A stretch of DNA of 64,000 nucleotides from Neobacillus sp. PS3-12 (GCF_030915385.1 NZ_CP133268.1:2533430-2597429); one strand, 5' to 3'. Counted from the first letter of the stretch, positions 32,002 to 41,118 are shown. Notes: generated by a model not told the origin, from the sequence alone. Numbers and translations: made by a program.

Positions 32002-34119
32002 TTATAAAGAAACATTATTTACAGAGGTCTGTAAAAAGTTTACAAAAAAAGTACTTCCCTCTACGCTCGTTTGAATTTCAATTTTTGCATTATGACGGGC
32101 AGCTATCGCATAACTTACACCCAGTCCCAACCCAGTCCCTTTTTCCTTGGTAGTAAAGAAGGGAGTACCCAACTTTTCTAATACTTCTGGCTTTATACCT
32201 TCCCCTTGATCCACAAATGCAAGAATCACACAACCATTTTCCTTGTACGTTCTAATGGTTAGAGTTTTTCCCTCTTCCATTGCTTCTAACCCATTACGGT
32301 ATAAATTTATAATTAATTGGCGTATCTCATTTCGGTTTAATAATAATTTAGGGATTGTCTGAGTATCAATTTTTACATATTTATTTTGGTTAAACGCATC
32401 AATCTCAATTAACGGAGCTATATCATATAAGATTGAATTTAAACTCAACTCTTGTAAATCTGACGTCCTCGTATTACTCATCGAAAGGAATTCCGTTATG
32501 ATGGAATTTGCACGGTCCAGCTCTTCAATCATTATGCCTATGTATTGTTTATATTTCTCAAAGTTATTTGCCTCCTTTAAAAGCTGCAAAAAACCTCTTA
32601 CGGTAGTCATCGGATTCCTTATCTCATGGCTGATGCCCGCTGCCATCTGTCCTATTAACTGCAGGCCAGATAACCTTTTTAATTCCTTCTCATACTTCTT
32701 TTTCTCTGTAATGTCTTTAATAAGGGCGCAAATGCCATCGCCGTCCGGGTAAGCAACTATTTCATACCAAGACCCGTTTAAAGTGGAGGTAAATTCAAAA
32801 TGCACAGGTATGCGTTCCATCATAACCTTATTCAATTCTTTATAACTTGCTGTACCAACAACCTTTGGAAAAGCCGTCCAAATATTCTTGCCTAATAGAT
32901 CTTTTGCAAGTATTTCAGAGTGTAAAAAATGCTGTTTATTTATATTGGTAATTCTCCACTCTTTACTAAAGGAAATAAAACCTTCAGACATACTTTCAAT
33001 TACGTTGTTTTTATTCTTAATAACTTCTTCCAGTTGCTTTGTCCGCTCTTCTATCATATTTTCCAGTTCATTCATATAAAGCAGACTTGATAGTGTGGAT
33101 GCGGTTGCATCAACGATTGATTGTGACAACCGAATTTGAGATTCTGTAAAAGATTGTTCCTTTTTTTCAAGATTGGCAATGGCTATGATTCCTAAAACAT
33201 TTCCCATTGAAACCAATGGAATCAAAAATAAACTTTTAACAGAGTGTTTGCGGCAAATTTCTTGATTAAACCTTTTATCTGCCAACACATCAGGGATAAA
33301 GATAGATTTCATTGTTTCAATTACCAATTGAATCCCAGCATCATAGCATTTGTTTAGGTTTATCGTTTCACTTTTCTCACGCCAGCGCTCTTTATCATCG
33401 TCGTTACTTGATTCTATCTTAATAGCGTTATCGGCTAAAGAATTGAACAGTTGAAACTCTATACAATCATTGTTCAAAATTTTTCTTAAGTATAGAAAAC
33501 ATTTATCAATACTTTCCTGTATGGAGGAGCACATGGAAAGATCCCGTGTCACATCAAGTAACAGCTGCTTTTCTGAAATTAGATTTTCCTTTTGCTTTAA
33601 ATAATTTGCATTTCGGATGGCCACTGCTGCCATATTCACATAAGCTTCAACACTTTGAATTTCAAATTTTGTAAGAACCATTACGGTTCCATAATTAAAC
33701 AAAAAAGCGAGACCATACAACTCTTCCTCAAATGATATGGGAATGGCTAGTATAGACTTAATTTGAAAGGCATGAACAGGTATGGGGTCGGGCCGACTAT
33801 CCTTTGAGGTATCAGATATGTAGATTGTTTTCTTCGTTGTAATCACTTCTCTTGCTAGTAAATCAATTTCAGGATCAATTACCTGCGAGTCAAGCTTCAC
33901 TCCATTCATGGTATCCGGCTTTCCAACATATCCTCTGAATTTCCCATCTCCAATTGGTAAAAAAATACCTACTGCATCGCATTGGACGATTTCTTCAGAT
34001 ATTGCCGTCGTTACATGCTCCAACACTTCACGTAATTCCAGCTTGGAATTAATTAATTTTGTTAGATTTGCTAGTCGTGAATACCTCGTATGATCCATAG
34101 ACATCTCCATTTTCCCCAA
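32002..34119 (-). CDS. Soluble sensor histidine kinase with GAF and PAS domains
   Basis: A 705-aa kinase without membrane segments: two GAF domains (about 15-175 and 190-355), a coiled coil (345-375), a PAS domain (about 375-470), a HisKA domain with GISHEIRNPMTTVRGFLQLL (His498) and an ATPase domain with an N box, DQGEGI (G1) and GTGLGLGVSYAI (G2). This layout resembles sporulation-type orphan kinases such as KinE, which phosphorylate Spo0F; no response regulator is adjacent. The role in sporulation is inference only. A terminator follows. Confidence 0.85.
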   Translation of the reverse strand: MGKMEMSMDHTRYSRLANLTKLINSKLELREVLEHVTTAISEEIVQCDAVGIFLPIGDGKFRGYVGKPDTMNGVKLDSQVIDPEIDLLAREVITTKKTIYISDTSKDSRPDPIPVHAFQIKSILAIPISFEEELYGLAFLFNYGTVMVLTKFEIQSVEAYVNMAAVAIRNANYLKQKENLISEKQLLLDVTRDLSMCSSIQESIDKCFLYLRKILNNDCIEFQLFNSLADNAIKIESSNDDDKERWREKSETINLNKCYDAGIQLVIETMKSIFIPDVLADKRFNQEICRKHSVKSLFLIPLVSMGNVLGIIAIANLEKKEQSFTESQIRLSQSIVDATASTLSSLLYMNELENMIEERTKQLEEVIKNKNNVIESMSEGFISFSKEWRITNINKQHFLHSEILAKDLLGKNIWTAFPKVVGTASYKELNKVMMERIPVHFEFTSTLNGSWYEIVAYPDGDGICALIKDITEKKKYEKELKRLSGLQLIGQMAAGISHEIRNPMTTVRGFLQLLKEANNFEKYKQYIGIMIEELDRANSIITEFLSMSNTRTSDLQELSLNSILYDIAPLIEIDAFNQNKYVKIDTQTIPKLLLNRNEIRQLIINLYRNGLEAMEEGKTLTIRTYKENGCVILAFVDQGEGIKPEVLEKLGTPFFTTKEKGTGLGLGVSYAIAARHNAKIEIQTSVEGSTFFVNFLQTSVNNVSL

Positions 34120-34303
34120 TCCTCATCTATTACCAACTTTTCGTCTCTTTTACGATACAATAAAACTATGTCTATTGTCTTCTTATTATTGTAATCTAAA
34201 CTTACTAACAAATTAACTATATTTTTTTAACTCTATTCCCGTTTTCCCTTATTTTTATACATTAAGGAAATTGGTTATAGGGAAATGTTGTTACGTAATA
34301 AAG

Positions 34304-34340
34304 GGATGTCTCAAAAGGGTTTAGCCCCATCGTGACATCC
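34304..34340 (-). terminator. Hairpin downstream of the nanE remnant
   Basis: GGATGTC/GACATCC with an inner GGGG-type stem; on the minus strand CTTTATT follows. It could end the old nanE transcript. Confidence 0.45.
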
Positions 34341-34397
34341 TCCAAATGTTTATTATAAACGGGTAATGCCTCTTGATTAACTTGATCAAACTTTCTT

Positions 34398-34607
34398 TTA
34401 TTCTGAAATTTGTGCCGCAAACCGAGCCGTAATTTGCTGCGGACGTGTAATCGCGCCTCCAACAACTGCAGCATATGCCCCTATTTCAAGTACTCTTTTT
34501 AGCATTTCAGGGGTTATGATATTGCCTTCAGCAATAACTGGAATTGACACTTCTTTTAAAACTTCTTTTAAAAAGGCAAAGTCATTATCATAAATAAAAG
34601 AGAAGTT
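34398..34607 (-). pseudogene. nanE: Remnant of N-acetylmannosamine-6-phosphate 2-epimerase
   Basis: About 69 codons on the minus strand encode the C-terminal third of Nan[19 protein letters not shown], then [20 protein letters not shown] and [12 protein letters not shown], ending at TAA 34398-34400. A stop (TAG) lies at the upstream end and no start or N-terminal part is present within the gap. NanE normally is about 220-230 aa. A deletion has removed the rest, leaving a scar next to the kinase gene. Confidence 0.8.
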
Positions 34608-34699
34608 CTAATTAAAACGATATTTTAGATATATTCCCCCTTCCTTTTACTCCAATCCCATCACCACTAATGGTTGTAGCACTTTTGGTGGTAATCCCT

Positions 34700-34709
34700 C
34701 AATTGACTA
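34700..34709 (+). promoter_or_regulatory. CAATTGACTA motif upstream of the padR-type gene
   Basis: This 10-mer recurs in a palindrome before the ABC permease gene (35578-35587), pointing to autoregulation by the PadR protein. Confidence 0.4.
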
Positions 34710-34765
34710 CAAATAAAATTTACGAGAGAATATATAAATAATGCATGAAAGAAAGGGGGATTTCA

Positions 34766-35284
34766 GTGGAACATCGCTCACTAATTCTGCTTGGGTTACT
34801 CATGGGACAAAGTCAACACGGATATCAAATTAATGAATTTATTGAAAGAAACTTAAGTACAGTTACAGATATGAAAAAGCCTACTGCTTATGCTACTCTG
34901 GATAAGCTAAATCAAAAGGGATATATAGATATTCAGTTAGAACAAGAAGGAAATAGACCCACCCGAAAAGTGTACTCTATAAATGAAAGCGGCCGAAACT
35001 ATTTTTATCAATTACTATTGGATAATCTGTCTTCTTCGGAAAGTGTTAATTACCAGGGAGATATAGGGTTAATGTTTATTGATTTTCTTCCGATGGATAA
35101 AGCAATACCGGCCTTGAAGGAAAGATTAAAGAAAAACAAAAAACTAATAGATCTATTTAACCAAACTCCTGTACATGGAATACGAACTGGTGTTAATCTT
35201 GCAGTCAAACATAAAATTACAATGTTAGAAGCAGAAGTTGCCTTTCTTGAAAAGAATATTCAACATCTTCTTCATTCGGATTAA
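34766..35284 (+). CDS. PadR-family transcriptional regulator
   Basis: A winged-helix regulator of 172 aa from the GTG at 34766, which has AAAGGGGG at proper distance; a more distal ATG at 34745 has none. The DNA-binding part has SLILLGLLMGQSQHGYQI and AYATLDKLNQKGYI, and a C-terminal dimerisation helix region (about 105-172) with LKKNKKLIDLF. It is followed by a terminator. PadR regulators often control adjacent exporters; a palindrome shared with the next operon supports this. Confidence 0.85.
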   Translation: MEHRSLILLGLLMGQSQHGYQINEFIERNLSTVTDMKKPTAYATLDKLNQKGYIDIQLEQEGNRPTRKVYSINESGRNYFYQLLLDNLSSSESVNYQGDIGLMFIDFLPMDKAIPALKERLKKNKKLIDLFNQTPVHGIRTGVNLAVKHKITMLEAEVAFLEKNIQHLLHSD

Positions 35285-35301
35285 ATTTTATATGAATCAA
35301 A

Positions 35302-35326
35302 GGAACCGACCGTGGGTTCCTTTTTT
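35302..35326 (+). terminator. Terminator of the padR-type gene
   Basis: GGAACC/GGTTCC with a 7-nt loop and TTTTTT. Confidence 0.9.
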
Positions 35327-35346
35327 ATTTGAATCTCAAGAACAAA

Positions 35347-35490
35347 AGGCGCAAGCGCCCGTTTAGCTACGTATGGGCTGGAGTGCTCCAACTGAGATAA
35401 AGGAAACACGGAGAGCGTTAGCGCATTCGTGCTTGACTTATCGTAGGGCGGAGAGCGAAGCCCACTAGCAGTTGGGCGCTGGAGCTGGAT
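35347..35490. repeat. Interspersed structured repeat (GGCGCAAGCGCC type)
   Basis: A GC-rich island (about 145 bp) starting with GGCGCAAGCGCC and ending with GGGCGCTGGAGCTGG, containing the hairpin GGGC/GCCC (35455-35473 region). Repeats of this layout, with the same opening and AAAGGAAACACGG in the middle, are scattered in many Bacillus genomes. It is not coding. It lies between a terminator and the ABC-operon promoter region. Confidence 0.7.
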
Positions 35491-35571
35491 TCAGAAAACT
35501 ATTTCAAGTTATCCACAACAAGTAATTTTAAAATTTCCTAATCAATAAAAAATTATTATATTTTAACCATA

Positions 35572-35587
35572 TAGTCACAATTGACTA
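35572..35587. promoter_or_regulatory. Palindromic operator upstream of the ABC exporter operon
   Basis: TAGTCACAATTGACTA, a perfect 6-bp inverted repeat with a CAAT spacer, 74 bp before the permease gene. Its right half also occurs before the padR-type gene. Confidence 0.5.
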
Positions 35588-35660
35588 ATCAATAACAAAC
35601 TAGTATACTTTTAATAATCACACGTGATTAATCGTGTTTACATTAAAGGAGTGACGTACA

Positions 35661-36782
35661 TTGTTTCTTGCTATAAAAGAGTTAAAGCATGGTAAATTAC
35701 GGTTTCTGATGATTGGCGTTATAACAGTCCTGATTGCTTGGCTGGTATTCATTCTATCTGGGTTAGGAAACGGCCTTTCCACTCTTAGTGCGGCAACATT
35801 TAAAAATATGGATGCCAATTATGTGACTTTTGAAGATGGATCAAGATCCTCTATGAGTCGATCGTTATTGAGTGAATCATTGGCAGAGAAACTAGAAAAC
35901 CAAGCTAATGTTTCAGCTGTATCAGCAATGGGTGCGACCATGGGAACCGTACTTAATAATTCTGATTCTGATGATAAGGAAAAAGTAGATATTGCCATAT
36001 TGGGAATAACACCAGGTAGTTTTCTGGAACCCAATGTGATTGATGGAAAGCCACTTCAAGCTAAAAAATCTTTGGAAGTTATCGCTAATGATACTTTAAA
36101 GAAAAAGGGCTTTAAGATTGGTGACACGCTGAAGATCGAAGGATCATTAGAAAAAATGAAAATTGTAGGGTTTGTTAAAAATGAAACATACAATCATTTA
36201 CCTGCCGTTTTTACTACCCTGGATAAATGGCGCTCTATTCAATTTGCAGCACCTGGTTCTGATAAAGGAATTGAGAAACCTGTAAATGGGATTATGCTCC
36301 AAGGGGAAAATGTCGACTCAGTGAAAATAAAACAGCTATTCAAAAATACCGATACAGTAACCAAGGCTGCAGCCATACAAGGAATGCCTGGTTATAAAGA
36401 AGAAAATGGCACGATTACGATGATGCTTGCTTTCCTATTGGCCATCTCGGCATTTGTACTGGGTGCATTCTTCTACGTACTTACCTTACAAAAGTCAAAT
36501 CAATTTGGCATATTGAAAGCCATTGGCGCCAGCAATCGTTTCCTTGGAAGAGCCATTGTATCCCAAGTATTTCTACTATCCTTTATTAGTATTGTAGCAG
36601 GAATCTTGTTAACCTACGGGACAGCCCTTATTCTTCCGGATGAAATGCCATTTTCACTCGATCTTAAATTAGTTGTCCTTTATGCCCTACTATTACTTGT
36701 GATTTCAATTTTAAGTTCATTAGTTTCCGTTCGAAAAATCACAAAAATAGACCCACTTCAAGCGATCGGGAGGATGGAATAA
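35661..36782 (+). CDS. FtsX/MacB-type ABC permease (HrtB-like)
   Basis: A 373-aa permease with an N-terminal membrane helix (about 15-38), a large periplasm-side domain (about 45-245) and three C-terminal helices (about 255-282, 300-325, 335-360) connected by QFGILKAIGAS. This is the layout of HrtB-type heme exporters and other FtsX-family permeases; the start MFLAIKELKHGKLRFLMIG is close to HrtB-type proteins. TTG is the start (AAAGGAGTG upstream). The stop overlaps the ATPase start by one base (TAATG). Heme export is inferred from the neighbouring HmoA-like gene and not proven. Confidence 0.82.
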   Translation: MFLAIKELKHGKLRFLMIGVITVLIAWLVFILSGLGNGLSTLSAATFKNMDANYVTFEDGSRSSMSRSLLSESLAEKLENQANVSAVSAMGATMGTVLNNSDSDDKEKVDIAILGITPGSFLEPNVIDGKPLQAKKSLEVIANDTLKKKGFKIGDTLKIEGSLEKMKIVGFVKNETYNHLPAVFTTLDKWRSIQFAAPGSDKGIEKPVNGIMLQGENVDSVKIKQLFKNTDTVTKAAAIQGMPGYKEENGTITMMLAFLLAISAFVLGAFFYVLTLQKSNQFGILKAIGASNRFLGRAIVSQVFLLSFISIVAGILLTYGTALILPDEMPFSLDLKLVVLYALLLLVISILSSLVSVRKITKIDPLQAIGRME

Positions 36783-37495
36783 TGTCAGGAATACAATTTA
36801 AAAATGTCTCAAAACTGTATCAACAGGGTGAAAATCAAGTTCTTGCCCTTGATGAAATCTCTCTAACGGTGGAACAAGGTGAGTTTATTGCCGTCATTGG
36901 CCCATCAGGTTCAGGAAAAAGCACATTTCTAGCTATTGCAGGAGCATTGCTTCATCCATCTAAAGGTGAGGTCATTCTTAACGGTAAGAACCTTAATGAA
37001 TTAGAACCTAAGGATTTAGCGCAATTGCGGCTGGAGGAAATAGGATTTATCTTACAAACTAGTAATCTTGTCCCCTATTTAAATGTTCTAGAACAATTAC
37101 TTGTCGTGAAAAGAATGGCAGGGAAACTTGCAAAAGAGGATAAGGAATATGCAAAGGAATTATTACAAAATCTCGGTTTAGCAGCAAAACTGGAAAAATT
37201 ACCTGAACAGCTATCTGGAGGAGAACGACAGCGTACTGCAATTGCTCGTGCTTTTATGAACAATCCATCAATTATTCTGGCAGACGAACCAACAGCTAGT
37301 CTTGATTCAAAAAGGGCTCATGAAGTGGTTCAACTCATAGCCAACGAAGCAAAAACAAGAAACAAAGCAGCGATTATGGTTACCCATGACGAACGAATGC
37401 TAGAATACTGCGATCAAGTGTATCGAATGGAAGATGGCAGACTTAAACATGATGATTCTTTCAGTCATGAAAAGTTGAAGACAAATTTATACTAG
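36782..37495 (+). CDS. ABC transporter ATP-binding protein (LolD/HrtA-like)
   Basis: A 237-aa ATPase with Walker A GPSGSGKST (about 38-46), Q-loop near LQTSNLVPY, signature LSGGERQRTAIARA (about 141-154), Walker B IILADEPTASLD and H-loop VTHDE. It partners the permease encoded just upstream (one-base overlap), as in the MacB/HrtA family. The HmoA-like gene follows after 37 nt. Confidence 0.9.
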   Translation: MSGIQFKNVSKLYQQGENQVLALDEISLTVEQGEFIAVIGPSGSGKSTFLAIAGALLHPSKGEVILNGKNLNELEPKDLAQLRLEEIGFILQTSNLVPYLNVLEQLLVVKRMAGKLAKEDKEYAKELLQNLGLAAKLEKLPEQLSGGERQRTAIARAFMNNPSIILADEPTASLDSKRAHEVVQLIANEAKTRNKAAIMVTHDERMLEYCDQVYRMEDGRLKHDDSFSHEKLKTNLY

Positions 37496-37532
37496 ATAAA
37501 CATCTGCATAGAAAATTAGGGAGGAATAATCC

Positions 37533-37853
37533 ATGATAATTGTAACAAACAAAATTAAAATGAAATTAGGTTTCGCTGCAAAGATGGCCCCAATGTTCAC
37601 AAGACCAGGTGCTTTACAAAAAATGGAGGGTTTTGTAAAAGTCGAAGTTTTAATTACTAAAAATCTCACAGAATATGATGAGCTGAATGTAAATATGTAT
37701 TGGAACACTATTGAAGACTTTACCCAATGGAAAAATAGCGATGCTTTCAAAGAAGCACATACAGGACCAACTAAAGCTGAACAAGATTCACCTATCTTGG
37801 GAAGTGAAATCATTATTTCTGAGGTTGCTTCGACTTTAGAATCAAATGCATGA
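37533..37853 (+). CDS. Antibiotic biosynthesis monooxygenase-domain protein (HmoA-like)
   Basis: A 106-aa single ABM/IsdG-fold domain. Features similar to B. subtilis HmoA heme-degrading monooxygenase: MIIVTN start, GFVKVEVL, a WNTIEDFTQWKNSDAFKEAH segment (given here as WNTIEDFTQW and FKEAH) with the heme-ligand His of the family. GGGAGG precedes the ATG. Position behind an HrtBA-like exporter suggests heme homeostasis. A similar domain in enzymes of other pathways is the main alternative. Confidence 0.78.
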   Translation: MIIVTNKIKMKLGFAAKMAPMFTRPGALQKMEGFVKVEVLITKNLTEYDELNVNMYWNTIEDFTQWKNSDAFKEAHTGPTKAEQDSPILGSEIIISEVASTLESNA

Positions 37854-37978
37854 TTACTTTCTTTGGCAACTTGTGGTCAGTTCTTCTGGTACACTAAAGA
37901 TTTCACGCATATTACTCTAATTCAGTTAACCACACAATTTGTTATATGAATTTATAAAGCACACTAGACAAAAAAGGT

Positions 37979-38021
37979 AGGCTAAACAAATGTGTCATAA
38001 ATAATATATCTTGTTTAGCCT
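37979..38021. terminator. Inverted repeat between the HmoA-like gene and rlmH
   Basis: AGGCTAAACAA/TTGTTTAGCCT with a 21-nt loop; on the minus strand followed by ACCTTTTTT. It separates converging genes. Confidence 0.7.
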
Positions 38022-38076
38022 ATACTTTTGTACAAATTTTCTGACCTATAAATGGAATTCGTGTGAAAAACTGCTT

Positions 38077-38556
38077 CTATTTATGGTACGGTTCACCCCG
38101 ATTAATCCGAAAAGCACGATAGATCTGCTCCACAAGAATGAGCCTCATGAGTTGGTGGGGGAAGGTCATTTTTGAAAATGAAAGCTGATCATTTGATCGT
38201 CTTAAGACTTCATCACTAAGTCCTAATGATCCGCCAATTACAAACGCCAACTTACTTTTGCCGTAGGTTGCTAACTTATCCAGCGAATCTGCCAACTCCT
38301 CGGATGATTGCATTTTTCCATTGATCGCTAAGGCAATCACATGGGTATCCTGGCTGATCTTGGCCAAAATTCTCTCGCCTTCTTTTTGTTTCACCTGCTC
38401 CATTTCTAATTCACTTAATTCTTCTGGTGCCTTTTCATCAGCAACTTCTATGATTTCCACTTTTGCATAGGAGGTTAATCGTTTCAAATATTCCTCAATG
38501 CCTTGTTTCAAATACTTTTCCTTTAGTTTTCCGACCGTAACTATTGAGATATTCAC
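38077..38556 (-). CDS. rlmH: 23S rRNA (pseudouridine-1915-N3)-methyltransferase RlmH
   Basis: A 159-aa SPOUT methyltransferase (YydA in B. subtilis) that modifies 23S rRNA position 1915 on the 70S ribosome, using S-adenosylmethionine. The knotted SAM site [13 protein letters not shown] and the C-terminal [20 protein letters not shown] region (here [13 protein letters not shown]) are complete; length is exactly that of E. coli and B. subtilis homologues (155-159). Immediately upstream is the DnaA-box cluster, as in B. subtilis yydA-yycS. Confidence 0.95.
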   Translation of the reverse strand: MNISIVTVGKLKEKYLKQGIEEYLKRLTSYAKVEIIEVADEKAPEELSELEMEQVKQKEGERILAKISQDTHVIALAINGKMQSSEELADSLDKLATYGKSKLAFVIGGSLGLSDEVLRRSNDQLSFSKMTFPHQLMRLILVEQIYRAFRINRGEPYHK

Positions 38557-38602
38557 AATTCACAGCCCTTTACATATGTTTTACAAACAATTTACAAACA
38601 AC

Positions 38603-38769
38603 TTATCCACAGGATTTATCCACATATCCACATTTTCTATCCACATTTTGTGTCAGATCATTCGTTCGCCACAACATATGTAGCAGGTTTTGGGCAATAT
38701 TCACAGGTTGTTGATAAGTTATCCACATCTAATTTTGTGAATATCGGAAATGTCTCGCACTTATCCACA
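38603..38769. promoter_or_regulatory. DnaA-box cluster
   Basis: Four perfect TTATCCACA boxes in the same orientation (38603-38611, 38616-38624, 38719-38727, 38761-38769), and at least four with one mismatch (38624-38632, 38637-38645, 38697-38705, and an inverted one at 38736-38744) in 167 bp. Bacillus subtilis has DnaA-box clusters outside oriC, including one near yydA (rlmH), which help control DnaA availability. Confidence 0.85.
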
Positions 38770-38819
38770 ATTGTATCTAAGGCAATCTCTACACACTCTT
38801 CACAGCAATAAATCTTCAT
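38658..38819 (-). CDS. CxxH/CxxC small protein (TIGR04129 type)
   Basis: A 53-aa protein: MKIYCCEECVEIALD at the start and TCEYCPKPATYVV near the end, giving two cysteine pairs that could bind zinc. Homologues sit between rlmH and htrC in many Bacillus genomes. GGGTG lies 9 nt before the ATG. Two DnaA boxes (38719, 38761) are within the coding sequence. Function unknown. Confidence 0.8.
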   Translation of the reverse strand: MKIYCCEECVEIALDTIVDKCETFPIFTKLDVDNLSTTCEYCPKPATYVVANE

Positions 38820-38861
38820 CTTTGTTTCACCCTTCTATTCATGACTCTTCATGTATCATAT

Positions 38862-38899
38862 CAAAAAAAAAGCAGGAATGTCTCTATTAATAACATTCC
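38862..38899 (-). terminator. Terminator of htrC
   Basis: GGAATGT/ACATTCC with an 11-nt loop, then on the minus strand TGC and nine T. Confidence 0.85.
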
Positions 38900-38913
38900 G
38901 CTCTTTATCTTTG

Positions 38914-40200
38914 CTATTGCGTAGAATCCGAGGTCAGTTTTAATGTTGTTTCTTTTAGTTTCCCGTCTCTGTAAAACTTCACAGTCATTTGGTCACCAAT
39001 CTTCTTGTGTTGGTACAAATGCTTCCTAAGATCAATCACATCGTTGATTTTTTTACCATCCAATTCAACAATAACATCCAATTCCTTTAACCCAGCACGG
39101 GCCGCTGGCGAACCTGAAACAACCTGTCTTAATGCTACCCCATAGGTTACATTGCCTGGAAGTTTCAATGCCTCTTGTTGATAATAAGCAGGGATTTCCG
39201 CAACTGACTTTAAATCAACACCCATATATGGGCGTTTTACACTTCCATACCTTTCAAGATCATTAATGATGGGTTTCGCAGAATTAATCGGAATAGACAA
39301 TCCAATCACTTCGACGGCTTCCTGGGATATTTTCATTGAATTAATACCGATTACTTGACCATCAATATTAATGAGGGCGCCGCCACTGTTCCCCGGGTTA
39401 ATGGCGGCATCCGTTTGTAATACCTCTGATTGCCAATCAACTACTCCATCTTGGTTAATATCCATTGGAATGGTTCGGTTTACATCGGAAATAATCCCTT
39501 GAGTTACCGAGCCAGAGAAGGTTGGTCCTAATGGATTTCCAATCGCAATCACTGGTTCCCCAACTTTTAATCGGTCAGAATCACCAAATTCCGCAACCTG
39601 TTTAATTTTACTGCCATCGACCGTAACGACCGCTAAATCAGTCCAAATATCACTTCCTAACAGCTTGGCAGGGAGCTTTGTCCCATCATCTAATGTCACC
39701 TCAAGCTTTGTGGCGCCCTCAACAACATGATGGTTTGTCACAACATATGCTTGGTTTCCATCATTTCTATAAATGACTCCTGAACCTGTTCCAGTTGCTT
39801 CCTCACCGCTACTATTTTCGCCAGTACTTCCATTCCCGCCATTTTCACTGTCAGACCAAAAGTTAGAGGTATTGGATTGAATATTGGTAATTCCAACAAC
39901 AGCATTGCTGGTTTTTTGAACAGCTTTGGTTGTACTTGTATTCACATCGACAGTGACTTGCTTTTGAATTACTTCATTACTTGTATTCGGAGCCTTATTC
40001 GCAGTTGCATTATTGCTAGTTTGGTTATTCGGGATCACATCATGGTGTGTGAAAGAAGGGAGTGCAATAATCATCAGAAACGCACCTAAAATAGCTCCAA
40101 CTAATCCAGCTAAAAAGTATCCGCTCTTTTTTCTTTTTGATTGATAGCGTCCTTGAGCATGGTCATCATAATAACCCAAAGTAAACCATTCCTCTCTCAA
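38914..40200 (-). CDS. htrC: Membrane-anchored serine protease HtrC (DegP/HtrA family)
   Basis: A 428-aa trypsin-like protease with one N-terminal membrane helix (about 28-48), a Ser/Asn/Thr-rich linker, the protease domain and one C-terminal PDZ domain (about 325-420). The catalytic triad is visible: His158 in TNHHVV, Asp188 in TDLAVV and Ser272 in GNSGGAL. It handles misfolded exported proteins. It is the last gene after walJ, separated by a terminator-like hairpin. Confidence 0.93.
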   Translation of the reverse strand: MREEWFTLGYYDDHAQGRYQSKRKKSGYFLAGLVGAILGAFLMIIALPSFTHHDVIPNNQTSNNATANKAPNTSNEVIQKQVTVDVNTSTTKAVQKTSNAVVGITNIQSNTSNFWSDSENGGNGSTGENSSGEEATGTGSGVIYRNDGNQAYVVTNHHVVEGATKLEVTLDDGTKLPAKLLGSDIWTDLAVVTVDGSKIKQVAEFGDSDRLKVGEPVIAIGNPLGPTFSGSVTQGIISDVNRTIPMDINQDGVVDWQSEVLQTDAAINPGNSGGALINIDGQVIGINSMKISQEAVEVIGLSIPINSAKPIINDLERYGSVKRPYMGVDLKSVAEIPAYYQQEALKLPGNVTYGVALRQVVSGSPAARAGLKELDVIVELDGKKINDVIDLRKHLYQHKKIGDQMTVKFYRDGKLKETTLKLTSDSTQ

Positions 40201-40255
40201 AAGATTGCTATTTATAGCTTGGCTTAATAAAAACGTTTATAGTCTTCTTATGCAT

Positions 40256-40295
40256 AAAAAAGAGTGAAATTGCTAAATAAGCAACCTCACTCTTT
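40256..40295 (-). terminator. Terminator after walJ
   Basis: AAAGAGTGA/TCACTCTTT with an inner stem; on the minus strand TTTTTTA follows. It ends the walRKHIJ operon. Confidence 0.85.
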
Positions 40296-40323
40296 GTATT
40301 TCCGATATTCATTTCTTATAAAC

Positions 40324-41118
40324 CTAAACTGCCGTTAAAACGGTTGGTGTTTTGGGATCTGTATCATAGACCTCAAACTGTTCACCGACGATAATGCCTC
40401 GTCCGGCAAGTGTCTGAGTTACTGACATTCTTGCCAGCTCTTTCATATTATTATCAAGACTCAAATGGGCGAGGTACACTCTTTTCGTGTTATCACCAAT
40501 TACATCACTCATTGCAATGGCAGCATCTTCGTTGGAAACATGACCTACATCGCTTAAGATTCTTTGTTTAATATTCCAAGGGTAACGTCCCATTCGTAAC
40601 ATCTGGACATCATGATTAGACTCAAATATATAGATATCTGCATTTGAAATAATCCCTTTAACCCGATCACTGACGTAACCAGTATCGGTAATAAGGACAA
40701 TCTTTTTACCGGAATTATGAAAGACGTAGAACATTGGCTCTGCTGCATCATGGGATACTCCAAATGACTCAATATCCATTGATCCAAAACTCTTTACATT
40801 TTCCATATTAAAAATAAACTTCTGCTCGGTTGGAATTTCACCAATATGCCCTTCCATGGCACGCCATGTTTTTTCATTTGCATAGATTGGCAGATTGTAT
40901 TTACGGGCGATGACGCCAATTCCTTTAATATGATCACTGTGCTCGTGGGTGACAAATACACCAGATAGCTTACTAATATCCCGATCAATTTGCTGAAAAA
41001 GTGCTTCCATTTGTTTACCGCTAAATCCGGCGTCAACAAGGAAGGAGTGCTGTCCATCTTCTACAAAGAACGCATTTCCGGTACTCCCGCTCGCTAGCAC
41101 ACTAAACTGTAATGACAT
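40324..41118 (-). CDS. walJ: Metallo-beta-lactamase-fold protein WalJ (YycJ)
   Basis: A 264-aa cytoplasmic metallo-hydrolase with the HxHxDH metal motif in [10 protein letters not shown], plus GFSGKQME and GYVSDRVK. WalJ acts on DNA (5' exonuclease-type) and co-ordinates cell-wall and division events. The ATG at 41118 ([15 protein letters not shown]) is preferred to GTG at 41127 because GTGGAG lies at proper distance and the protein then has the 264-aa length of B. subtilis. It starts just after the walI stop. Confidence 0.93.
   Translation of the reverse strand: MSLQFSVLASGSTGNAFFVEDGQHSFLVDAGFSGKQMEALFQQIDRDISKLSGVFVTHEHSDHIKGIGVIARKYNLPIYANEKTWRAMEGHIGEIPTEQKFIFNMENVKSFGSMDIESFGVSHDAAEPMFYVFHNSGKKIVLITDTGYVSDRVKGIISNADIYIFESNHDVQMLRMGRYPWNIKQRILSDVGHVSNEDAAIAMSDVIGDNTKRVYLAHLSLDNNMKELARMSVTQTLAGRGIIVGEQFEVYDTDPKTPTVLTAV

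Noticed and set aside
34304-34340. GGGATGTCTCAAAAG as an insertion-sequence end
   Set aside because: Only one end is visible, without a matching inverted copy or transposase fragment; a terminator hairpin is more likely.
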